Part shown: in pieces, positions 41,485-49,303 of the stretch
How the letters are laid out: each line of letters opens with the position of its first letter
How positions within the stretch are numbered: the stretch's first letter is position 1
From: Lacrimispora amygdalina
GTDB taxonomy: Bacteria > Bacillota > Clostridia > Lachnospirales > Lachnospiraceae
Direction of reading: 5' to 3'
Length of the DNA stretch: 64,000 bases
Assembly (NCBI RefSeq): GCF_900205965.1
Contig: NZ_OAOF01000001.1
Coordinates: 124,001 to 188,000 of the forward strand
The notes under the pieces: model-generated
What the model saw: the letters and a program-made list of their open reading frames with translations, nothing else
Told to the model about the DNA's origin: nothing
Database searches by the model: none
Translations under genes and position numbers: made by a program

Positions 41485-42841
41485 TTATTTCCCGGCCATG
41501 GCTGTTAAATTCTTTTTCTTTAATCTGAAAAATGTTAAAACAGCCCCAATTATACAAATGACAGATGCCGTGATATACACAATATTCATGCCATATAAAA
41601 ATGCATCACTTCTCCCAGGAATATAGTCCGTTACACGGATTCCCAGCCGGCTGCTCATCATACCATAGAGTAGTGTTGTGGCAAGGGCAATTCCGCATAC
41701 CATTCCCACATTTCTCACAAGTGCATTGATGCTTCCTGCCACTCCAAGCTTATCACGGGAGACGGTAGACATAATAAGGGAATTATTGGGAGACTGAAAC
41801 AGTCCCATTCCAACTGACATTATTCCGATAAAGGAGACCATAGTAGTTACAGCTGAATTCTCATTTAAAAAGGACATGGAAAACAGGCCTATGCTGGTAA
41901 AAACAAGTCCAATAAAGGTGAGAATTTCAGAGCCTATTTTGTCAGAAAGATGGCCGCTCACAGGTGCTGCAACCATTAGTATTAGCGGATAGGCCATCAT
42001 AATAAGCCCTGCCTTCTGAGGCGGATAATTCATGACATCCTGTAAATAAAAAGGTAGTATGATATTGTTGCAGAACATGGCAACAAAGCTGATAAAACCG
42101 CAGAAAATGCTCAAGGAAAACAGGCCGTTTTTAAAAATACCCAGCTGTATCATGGGATCTTTCCGTTTCTTTTCTACTAAAAGGAATGCTGCAAAACAGA
42201 CTGCTGCAGCCAAAAATCCTGTTAAAATAAGGGGATGCCCGAATCCAAGATTCAGTCCTTCACTCAGTGCACCAAATAAAGAAACAATAGTCACAATAAA
42301 TAAAACAGCTCCGTATAAATCCATTTTTCCATTGACCTTTGTTTTTGTTTTTGGCAGCAGGCAGAAAGCTCCTGCAACTGCAATGATTCCTATGGGAACA
42401 TTAATGGTAAAAATATATTCCCAGCTTAAGACTCCTACAATCATACCTCCAAGTCCGGGACCCACAAGAGAACCCAGTGCGACTGCCGTTCCAAGAAGTC
42501 CAAGTGCTTTTCCTCTCTCCTGAACGGGAAATACTTCGGTTATAATTCCCTGGTTATTTGCCATGGTGCCGGCTGCCCCGATTGCCTGAACGGCCCGGGC
42601 AACGATTAAATTTGGTTTTTCCAAACATATCTCCCAGCTTTCCGAAGATCAGAACGGTACCCGAGATCACGATTAAATAGCTTGTGGCGACAAACTGGAT
42701 ACTTGCTGTCGTGACTTGTAACGAATCTGCCATACGGGGCAGAGCCACATTGACGATGCTGCTGTCTAACGTTGACATGAAGGTCGATAATACAACAATA
42801 ATTAATACCGACCATTTATTATGTTTCCTCACTTTTTCCAT
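41485..42841 (-). pseudogene. Broken EmrB/QacA-type MFS drug exporter
   Basis: A DHA2-type proton antiporter split into two frames. The first part (start ATG 42841, SD AAGAAGGG) reads through helices 1-2 to the loop motif GKLGDMFGKT, then leaves frame near 42620. The second frame resumes at IVARAVQAIGAAGTMANN and continues intact to the end. Besides the frameshift, about 25 residues that normally form helix 3 are missing between the two, so the damage is a deletion rather than a single-base slip. The gene is downstream of, and probably regulated by, the MarR-type gene. Confidence 0.88.
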
Positions 42842-42854
42842 GTTAAATCCCTTC

Positions 42855-43289
42855 TTATGTGTTAAGTTCAAGCGCTTTATTTAGAATTTTAACCAGCGAA
42901 GATAATGTAATTTCTTTTTCCTCTTCCGTCAAATCCTCCGTAATAAGTCCAGTTAATTTTTTTATTTCCTCTTTGATTTCAGGAAGAATCAGCCTTGCTT
43001 TATCAGTCAGAAAAAGCTTATATGCCCTGCTGTCCAGCTGATCCTCGATTCTTACTACATAACCTAGCTCGGTCAGCCTGTTGATCGTTCTGGCAGACAT
43101 TGCCTTATCGTGACCAATCAGTTCACTGATCCTGCTCTGACATAACCCTTCATTTTTTTCCAGTATAAATAAATAGCGAAAAGACCCGCTGCTCAGATCA
43201 TATTTTTTCAACGCTTTGTCTAAGTAACTCTGCGTATTTCTATATATTTTACTGTTTAGCATCAATAGATTCACAGGTTCATTTCCCAT
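42855..43289 (-). CDS. MarR-family transcriptional regulator
   Basis: 144 residues with SD AAAGGTGGTGAG. A winged helix core (about 35-100, SRISELIGHDKAMSARTINRLTELGYV) is flanked by dimerisation helices. It lies 14 bases ahead of the exporter gene, a common regulator-exporter pair. A palindrome AGTTGA-TTAG-TCAACT on its promoter suggests autoregulation. Since the exporter is broken, the regulator may now have no functional partner. Confidence 0.92.
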   Translation of the reverse strand: MGNEPVNLLMLNSKIYRNTQSYLDKALKKYDLSSGSFRYLFILEKNEGLCQSRISELIGHDKAMSARTINRLTELGYVVRIEDQLDSRAYKLFLTDKARLILPEIKEEIKKLTGLITEDLTEEEKEITLSSLVKILNKALELNT

Positions 43290-43319
43290 TCTCTCACCAC
43301 CTTTTCAATTCAAAATTTT

Positions 43320-43350
43320 ATATTATCAGGATTTAGTTGATTAGTCAACT
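43320..43350 (-). promoter_or_regulatory. MarR gene promoter with palindromic operator
   Basis: Minus strand TTGACT (43348-43343), 17-base spacer, TAATAT (43325-43320). The perfect inverted repeat AGTTGA-TTAG-TCAACT (43335-43350) covers the -35. Confidence 0.75.
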
Positions 43351-43431
43351 ATCAATTTTCAAAAAAGACAGGTAATCCTGATACAGGTCCATAATTTTCT
43401 GTTTTTGTAAAGATATCAATCTGATTTCTTC

Positions 43432-43460
43432 TTGACAGAATCACCCGCATCCGTTAGAAT
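43432..43460 (+). promoter_or_regulatory. Promoter of mntP riboswitch leader
   Basis: TTGACA (43432-43437), 17-base spacer, TAGAAT (43455-43460), close to the sigma-A consensus. Confidence 0.8.
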
Positions 43461-43556
43461 AGGCAAAAGATGAGGGAGTAGTCAGCACCTGGACGGGTCA
43501 GATAAGGTGCCTGCAAAGTCAACATACTGACAGAATTTCTGTCTGGCTTTGCTAAT
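43461..43556 (+). ncRNA. yybP-ykoY manganese riboswitch
   Basis: The conserved loop GGGAGTAG (near 43474) and the second conserved segment GTCAACATACTGACAG (near 43518) match the yybP-ykoY consensus. GCAAAAG at the 5' side pairs with CTTTGC at the 3' side to form P1. This class binds Mn2+ (with Mg2+) and turns on manganese export genes. A strong terminator follows before mntP, so control is probably by transcription termination. Confidence 0.9.
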
Positions 43557-43577
43557 TTGCTTTCGACGCAAAAAGAT

Positions 43578-43626
43578 GAGACTTATCTGTGTGTTTTTTT
43601 CGTACACACAGATAAGTCTCTTTTAT
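43578..43626 (+). terminator. Riboswitch expression-platform terminator
   Basis: GAGACTTATCTGTGTGT pairs with ACACACAGATAAGTCTC, about 17 bp, followed by TTTTATT. Mn2+ binding upstream is expected to prevent or bypass it. Confidence 0.88.
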
Positions 43627-43681
43627 TATCTGCTTCCTCTCAACATATAGAAATAAAGCACATACACAGGAGGAATATCAC

Positions 43682-44245
43682 ATGTCATTACCAGAGTTGT
43701 TCATCATTGCGGTGGGGCTGTCCATGGATGCGTTTGCCGTTTCCATCTGCAAAGGTCTTTGCATGCCCCGGATGAACTGGCGGAATGCAGTTATCGCCGG
43801 ATTATACTTCGGAGGTTTCCAGGCGGGAATGCCGGTCATTGGTTACCTGCTGGGGTCCCAGTTCAAGGAAGCCATTACCTCCTACGATCACTGGATTGCT
43901 TTTTTACTTCTGGGAATTATAGGCATCAATATGATCAAGGAATCGTTCAGCAACGATGAGGTGGAATGCACGGACTGTTCTCTGGATCCTAAAAATATGT
44001 TTATGCTTGCCATTGCAACCAGCATCGATGCACTGGCTGTCGGTGTAACCTTCGCATTTTTAAAGGTTCTGATCATTCCTGCAGTTTCATTTATCGGAGT
44101 GACCACCTTTACTCTCTCTGTTGCCGGAATAAAGGTGGGAAATGTTTTCGGTACACGCTTTAAATCAAAAGCAGAATTCGCAGGCGGAGTCATTCTCATA
44201 CTGATGGGAATCAAAATTCTGCTCCAGCACCTCTTTGGAATGTAA
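43682..44245 (+). CDS. mntP: Manganese efflux pump MntP
   Basis: 187 residues with SD AGGAGGAATATC. Six membrane helices and the paired MntP motifs [12 protein letters not shown] near residue 14 and [14 protein letters not shown] near residue 115, each with the conserved Asp. It exports Mn2+ to prevent overload. A yybP-ykoY riboswitch and terminator lie directly upstream, a standard control for this family. Confidence 0.95.
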   Translation: MSLPELFIIAVGLSMDAFAVSICKGLCMPRMNWRNAVIAGLYFGGFQAGMPVIGYLLGSQFKEAITSYDHWIAFLLLGIIGINMIKESFSNDEVECTDCSLDPKNMFMLAIATSIDALAVGVTFAFLKVLIIPAVSFIGVTTFTLSVAGIKVGNVFGTRFKSKAEFAGGVILILMGIKILLQHLFGM

Positions 44246-44258
44246 CAAAAGCCAAAAA

Positions 44259-45068
44259 TCAAATCATGATCTGGCTTCCGCCAGGCACTTTCACAATCGT
44301 TCCATCCACACTGATCCAGACAGCCTTTGCTGATGGATTGTACACAAGATCTCCGTCAATGGTATACTTAAGGGCAGCTGCCGCATTCATATAATCAACA
44401 ATCTCTATATTGGTTGCATACCAGGTATCCTCCCGCTGCCCTGCCATACGGCAGAATTCTTCCATAAGCTCCCAGTTGTCATCTCTGGGAAATTCATAGC
44501 TGTGTCCCCATACATACATCATATAAAGATACTGGGTTTTATTAAGCTCAATGAAGCGTTTTCCATTTTCCAGCAGATTGTGGTTATGATGGCAGGTGGA
44601 TTTCCATGTTAAATAGTTTTCAGGCATGTTAAAATCATCCGTGCTTCCAACCACCCTGCAGTATTCAATTCCCAGACCTGGAAGCAAATCCACAATTTCC
44701 TTTGTATACGAACCATTGGGATAAGACATTCCCCGTACAGGGCAGCCGGCTGCTCTCTCTAACGCCCTCCTGTCCTCCAGTACCTGAAGGGCCACCTGAG
44801 GAAGAGGACACCTGGAAATCGTAGGATGGAGTACGGTATGACAGGAAATCTCATGTCCCCTGTATAATTCTTTCCATTCCTCCGGTTTAGTCCGGTTTTC
44901 ATCCTCCATGAGTCCGGAATTTAAATGAAAAGTACCTTTTATGCCATAATGATTAAAGATCTCAATAAGTCTCCGGTCCTCAATCCTGCCATCGTCATAG
45001 CTCATGGTAAGAACCTTATGCTTCCCTTCCGGAAAGCAGGTATAAATTCTTCTCAATTGATTCATCAT
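44259..45068 (-). CDS. NodB-type polysaccharide deacetylase
   Basis: 269 residues. Motif 1 is present as MSYDDGRIED (a TxDD variant) near residue 22, and the metal His pair in SCHTVLHPT near 77. The start overlaps the preceding gene's stop (ATGATGA), so the two are coupled. It has no signal peptide, so it probably acts in the cytosol on imported, acetylated oligosaccharides. As the last gene of the rhamnogalacturonan operon it may remove acetyl groups left on galacturonate or rhamnose units; that substrate is inferred from context. Confidence 0.82.
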   Translation of the reverse strand: MMNQLRRIYTCFPEGKHKVLTMSYDDGRIEDRRLIEIFNHYGIKGTFHLNSGLMEDENRTKPEEWKELYRGHEISCHTVLHPTISRCPLPQVALQVLEDRRALERAAGCPVRGMSYPNGSYTKEIVDLLPGLGIEYCRVVGSTDDFNMPENYLTWKSTCHHNHNLLENGKRFIELNKTQYLYMMYVWGHSYEFPRDDNWELMEEFCRMAGQREDTWYATNIEIVDYMNAAAALKYTIDGDLVYNPSAKAVWISVDGTIVKVPGGSQIMI

Positions 45069-46153
45069 AATGCACCATCCCCTGCTATGTTATCATAATT
45101 CAGTACTGCGGCAAAGAATGCAAGTGCCATGCCCTGTCCCCAGCCCTGAATCCACTTTTTTGATATATTCCGGTAACCGTCACGGTCTTTCATGACTGCG
45201 GTTCCGCCTGAAACCTCCGTAACTCTGCCATCAGCCGCCACATGGGACAATACACCTTCAATGGATTTTTCTATGAATTTGATATGGAGGGGATTCCCTT
45301 TTAAGGTCATGGCTGCAGCGATACCGGCAGAAGCGGATAGCTCCTCATAGGATTCGCCATCATTTAAGATGGTCCTCCACAGGCCTTTCTCCGTCTGCAG
45401 AAGCTTTAATGCGGAAAGCTGTTCATTTAAGCTTCCCACGATTTCTAAGTACTGGGGATAAAGGTAACACTCCGGCAGGATCAGCCCTACCTTGCTCATG
45501 GTATAAGCCGCCCAGCAGTTAGCTCTTCCCCAGTAGAATCCCGACATATGGTCCTTTGTAATATTGTTATAGCCATGATACCACAATCCGGTATTTTCAT
45601 CCTGAAGATACTGGATATGCCAGTAATACTGGTTTAAAGCATCGCCTGTCAATTCCTCATCCTTTGTCAAAACACCGACCCGTAACAGGAAAAATGCTGC
45701 CATAAACAGTGTATCTGCCCAGCACTGCTCCGGGAAATCGTTGTTGGCAGAAACCGTATGCTGCAGCACATGATCGCCGAAACGCAGGGCATCCTTTCTT
45801 AAGTATTCCGTCTTGGAGCGGATGATGTCCATGTATTTTTCTTCCCCCGTGGCCTGGTATAATGTTATGAGGCAATGACCCATGGCACAGGTGTTTACAG
45901 TCCAGGCTGGAAGTCCCAGATCAATCAGTTCATCCACCCGCTCCTTTAAAAATTCCAGATATCCTTCCTTTTTCGTTATCTCATAAGCTTCTGCAAGTCC
46001 ATAATATGCGACGCCGCAGGGCCAGTCCCAGGACATATCCATTCGTTTTGTCCGTTCCACGATGCGGTCCATAGCTTCTTCCAGCCTGCCCCTGTCATAA
46101 TGAATCCTACCCATCTTACAATCCGCCTTCCTTCTCCGGTTTTGGCCGGTCAA
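45065..46153 (-). CDS. Unsaturated rhamnogalacturonyl hydrolase (GH88/GH105, YteR/YesR-like)
   Basis: 362 residues forming a six-hairpin (alpha/alpha) barrel. Family strings are MSWDWPCGVAYYGLAEAY near residue 39 and the catalytic Asp region HSGFYWGRANCWAAYTMSK near 208. It hydrates and splits off the 4,5-unsaturated galacturonate end made by rhamnogalacturonan lyase. There is no signal peptide, so it acts in the cytosol. The gene lies two bases from the PL11 fusion stop and overlaps the deacetylase. Confidence 0.9.
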   Translation of the reverse strand: MTGQNRRRKADCKMGRIHYDRGRLEEAMDRIVERTKRMDMSWDWPCGVAYYGLAEAYEITKKEGYLEFLKERVDELIDLGLPAWTVNTCAMGHCLITLYQATGEEKYMDIIRSKTEYLRKDALRFGDHVLQHTVSANNDFPEQCWADTLFMAAFFLLRVGVLTKDEELTGDALNQYYWHIQYLQDENTGLWYHGYNNITKDHMSGFYWGRANCWAAYTMSKVGLILPECYLYPQYLEIVGSLNEQLSALKLLQTEKGLWRTILNDGESYEELSASAGIAAAMTLKGNPLHIKFIEKSIEGVLSHVAADGRVTEVSGGTAVMKDRDGYRNISKKWIQGWGQGMALAFFAAVLNYDNIAGDGAL

Positions 46154-46155
46154 TT

Positions 46156-49100
46156 TTATTTATTATCAATTATAAGTGTTTTCCCTTCGTTTGCCAATAA
46201 TCCGGCATAACAATCTGCCCCTTCTCTGCTCAAATGTACCAGATCGGGAATGTATAGTTTTCTCGAATCCGTTTCGCCTGCTGTTTCACAATGCTGTTTC
46301 GTCAGACGGTTCATATTTATATAACGGATGCCCTCTTTTTTTGCGAACATCTCCATCTGACGGCAATAACCTGGCATAAGACGGGCAATCTCACCCTTCT
46401 CCCCTTCCTGGTTCTCTTTGCACGGACATAAGCTGACTGGAGAAATCAGAACCGGAACCGCCCCCTCTTTTCTGGCTGTATCCACATACTGTTTCAGATA
46501 CAAAGGAAAATCAGAAACTGTAACATATCGTTCTGCCCTGGAGACAGATGCATCGTTGTGACCGAACTGAATAAAAAGATAGTCTCCTTCCCTGATATGG
46601 CTCTGGATATCCTCCAGGCGTCCTTCTTCCAGAAACGTTCTTGTTGACCTGCCGGACATGGCGCAGTTATCCACAATTAAATGGCGGCTTTCATACCGCA
46701 TTTCCTGTTTAAAGGGACAGTCATCCCTGTGATAAGTCTTATAGCAGTTCCCTTCATCCAGATGCTTTAGAAGCATTTCTCCAAGACCGTATCTGGGTCT
46801 GTCTTCTTCCTCTCCGGTCTGTGTAATTGAATCACCGGCCAGGTAGATAACAGGTTTTCGGTTCATATAAGGAAGGACCCTGCTAAATTCCATGTCAGAT
46901 GCATAGTAAAATTCCGGATAGCAGGGCTGGTTATAGCAGTTGTTTTGCCATGCCACGCCGCACCGGTACTGGACATCATGCATCAGGGTAAACAGCTTGT
47001 GATCTGTCAGCTCCGTATTGGTATAAATGCGGATTGCCGAGCTGTCCTCCGTCCGAAGGAGTATCTCTTCCCTGAAATCTCCGAAGATATCAGCGGTCAG
47101 ACAGGGATTTCCTTTTGTCCCGTTGTTGGTCAGGGTGTTTTCCGGCCGCAGCATGATTCCATGGGTAAAATCATTGATCACTCCTACTGGCTTCTGGCTT
47201 AAGTAGTCTGCCCCATCTGTGATCTGTGTAGTCAGATCACCTGCCCACCGGATGGACATGTTACTGCCTAATGTTTCTTTCTTAAGAAGCTTTCCATGGC
47301 AGTCATATGTACCCACTCCGTTGACCCAGCACTGCAGCCCCCGCTCACCGGGAACCACATCACCGATCATGCACCTGCCTAAATCTTTCCTGGCATACTC
47401 TCCGAACAGGACTTTTCCTGACAGCGCATCCCTGAGTGCATAACCGTAAGGTGCATGCTCTGCCCCTTCAAATACGTTAAATATCTCATAGCCCGGCCGG
47501 TCCGGGTCAATATCCGCCACGTGCATGGCATCTCCGTGGCCCAGCTTTGCGCTCCTGCCATCCGGAAGCTTATCCCTTGAGCTGTATAGCAGGCTTCCAT
47601 CGTGATCAATACAGGCAGCTCCGTATAGGATCTCCATACAGCCATCCCCATCCACATCGGCTGTGGAAACGGAATGATTCCCCTGGCCTGCCAGTTCTCC
47701 GTAAACCGGATCAGTTCCGCATAAATCATGGGGATTGTCGCAAAATGGATTCTTCATAGGCACAAATCCGCTATCCACGGACCATGTCTCATGAAAACAA
47801 TTATCAAAAAAATCATAAGCAGCAATTGCAGCTCTGGTATAATATCCGCGGCAGACCACCAGATAAGGCCGCTTTCCATCCAGATAGGCCACTGCAGACA
47901 AAAAACGGTCCACCCGGTTGCAGGGTTCGATCCGGTTCATGGCATAATCGCCCCAGACAAGACCGTCATCCACCCTTTCAAATGGAAACGGAACCGTCTG
48001 AAGTTCTCTCCCGTCCCCTCCGAACATAGTCAGGTACTCCGGTCCTTCAAAGATGAAACCCTCAAACTCCCGCAAATTATTTTTAGGGCTCCTGGATGGT
48101 GCATAAATATCCAGGAAATAATCTGCCAGACATTCTGAATCTTCCTGGCTTAATGGGTAAGAATACTTTTCTGGAATGCCAAAGCACTGTTCCAGGCTTT
48201 CCGGCCAATGCCCTGCCTTCACTTCCGGATGATCGTTCCATGAACGGAACACTTCCGTTAAATGCTTCCGGTAACTCTCAAAGCTGCAAACATAGGAATC
48301 ATCATGGCTATACCCTTGGTCTGAGTCCTCCTTTGGCATGGTGATAAAGAATTCCTCTGCAGGCTTTCCCTCCGGCCTATAGACTGTCATTCTGGTACCC
48401 GGAGCAGTCTTTACCGCCATTTCAGCCTTCCCGTCTCCATTGAAGTCGAAGCACATAAACTGGGTATAATGAGCCCCTGCCCGTATGTTGGGTCCCATGT
48501 CCAGCCGCCATAAAAGGGTTCCATCCAGTTTATAGCAGTCTATGTAACAGCGGCCTGTATATCCTTTTATAGAAACATCATGGGAATTGGAAGGATCCCA
48601 TTTTACGATGTATTCATATTCTCCGTCTCCATCCACATCTGCAACGGACATGTCGTTCGCAGAATAGGTAAAAGCTTCCCCGGAAGGTGTTACACCCGGC
48701 TCCGGCTTCATAAGCGGTATGTCCAGATACCCCTTATCCCATACCTTTACGGGCGGGCAGGCATCGTATTCCATCCCGTTTATTGCAGGAGCCACTCCAT
48801 ATTCTGAATGAACATCTCCCTCCGGGTCCAGATAGTTTGTACTGTCTTGCACTTTTGCAATTTTCGTTCCATTCCGATAGATATGAAAATGAACTCCTGT
48901 CAAACCACCTTTTTTATAGCCGGTCACTTCTGTTATAAACAATCTCCAGCTTAAAAATACCCCGTTCTTTGTCCTGACAGCTGTCAGTCCTCTGTTAAGT
49001 GTCTCCAGCTGTTCCCGTTTGATATAGTGAACAGCTGTAACATACACCTCCTCATGGATCGTGCTGTCCGATTTCACTGCACAGATTCTGATATAATGAG

Positions 49101-49284
49101 GAATATGGGTAGATTTATAAAGGGTGAACTGCAGCGTGTCATCAGCGGATATTTCCTCCATAAACCGGTAATTCTTAAGTTCTGTCTCCCGGTCGGACCA
49201 ATAGACACGGTAAACTTCTGCTCCCTCCAGCCGGTCCCAGGAAACCGTCACCTCCTGGTTTAATATCTCTTTTAACCTGATCAT
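46156..49284 (-). CDS. Rhamnogalacturonan lyase (PL11) fused to rhamnogalacturonan acetylesterase (CE12-like)
   Basis: 1042 residues. A fibronectin-like N-terminal part (about 1-100) leads to an eight-bladed PL11 propeller (about 105-790) with calcium-binding repeats such as VADVDGDGEYEYIVK, FDFNGDGKAEMAVK and DVDGDGCMEILYG. From residue about 812 there is an SGNH esterase with block I AGDSITQ, block III FIQFGHNDAS and the catalytic Asp-x-x-His in DLVHLS. B. subtilis keeps these as separate genes (YesW and YesT). There is no signal peptide, so the fused enzyme probably works on imported oligomers. Confidence 0.9.
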   Translation of the reverse strand: MIRLKEILNQEVTVSWDRLEGAEVYRVYWSDRETELKNYRFMEEISADDTLQFTLYKSTHIPHYIRICAVKSDSTIHEEVYVTAVHYIKREQLETLNRGLTAVRTKNGVFLSWRLFITEVTGYKKGGLTGVHFHIYRNGTKIAKVQDSTNYLDPEGDVHSEYGVAPAINGMEYDACPPVKVWDKGYLDIPLMKPEPGVTPSGEAFTYSANDMSVADVDGDGEYEYIVKWDPSNSHDVSIKGYTGRCYIDCYKLDGTLLWRLDMGPNIRAGAHYTQFMCFDFNGDGKAEMAVKTAPGTRMTVYRPEGKPAEEFFITMPKEDSDQGYSHDDSYVCSFESYRKHLTEVFRSWNDHPEVKAGHWPESLEQCFGIPEKYSYPLSQEDSECLADYFLDIYAPSRSPKNNLREFEGFIFEGPEYLTMFGGDGRELQTVPFPFERVDDGLVWGDYAMNRIEPCNRVDRFLSAVAYLDGKRPYLVVCRGYYTRAAIAAYDFFDNCFHETWSVDSGFVPMKNPFCDNPHDLCGTDPVYGELAGQGNHSVSTADVDGDGCMEILYGAACIDHDGSLLYSSRDKLPDGRSAKLGHGDAMHVADIDPDRPGYEIFNVFEGAEHAPYGYALRDALSGKVLFGEYARKDLGRCMIGDVVPGERGLQCWVNGVGTYDCHGKLLKKETLGSNMSIRWAGDLTTQITDGADYLSQKPVGVINDFTHGIMLRPENTLTNNGTKGNPCLTADIFGDFREEILLRTEDSSAIRIYTNTELTDHKLFTLMHDVQYRCGVAWQNNCYNQPCYPEFYYASDMEFSRVLPYMNRKPVIYLAGDSITQTGEEEDRPRYGLGEMLLKHLDEGNCYKTYHRDDCPFKQEMRYESRHLIVDNCAMSGRSTRTFLEEGRLEDIQSHIREGDYLFIQFGHNDASVSRAERYVTVSDFPLYLKQYVDTARKEGAVPVLISPVSLCPCKENQEGEKGEIARLMPGYCRQMEMFAKKEGIRYINMNRLTKQHCETAGETDSRKLYIPDLVHLSREGADCYAGLLANEGKTLIIDNK

Positions 49285-49303
49285 GTTTCCCTCCTGACTT
49301 ACA

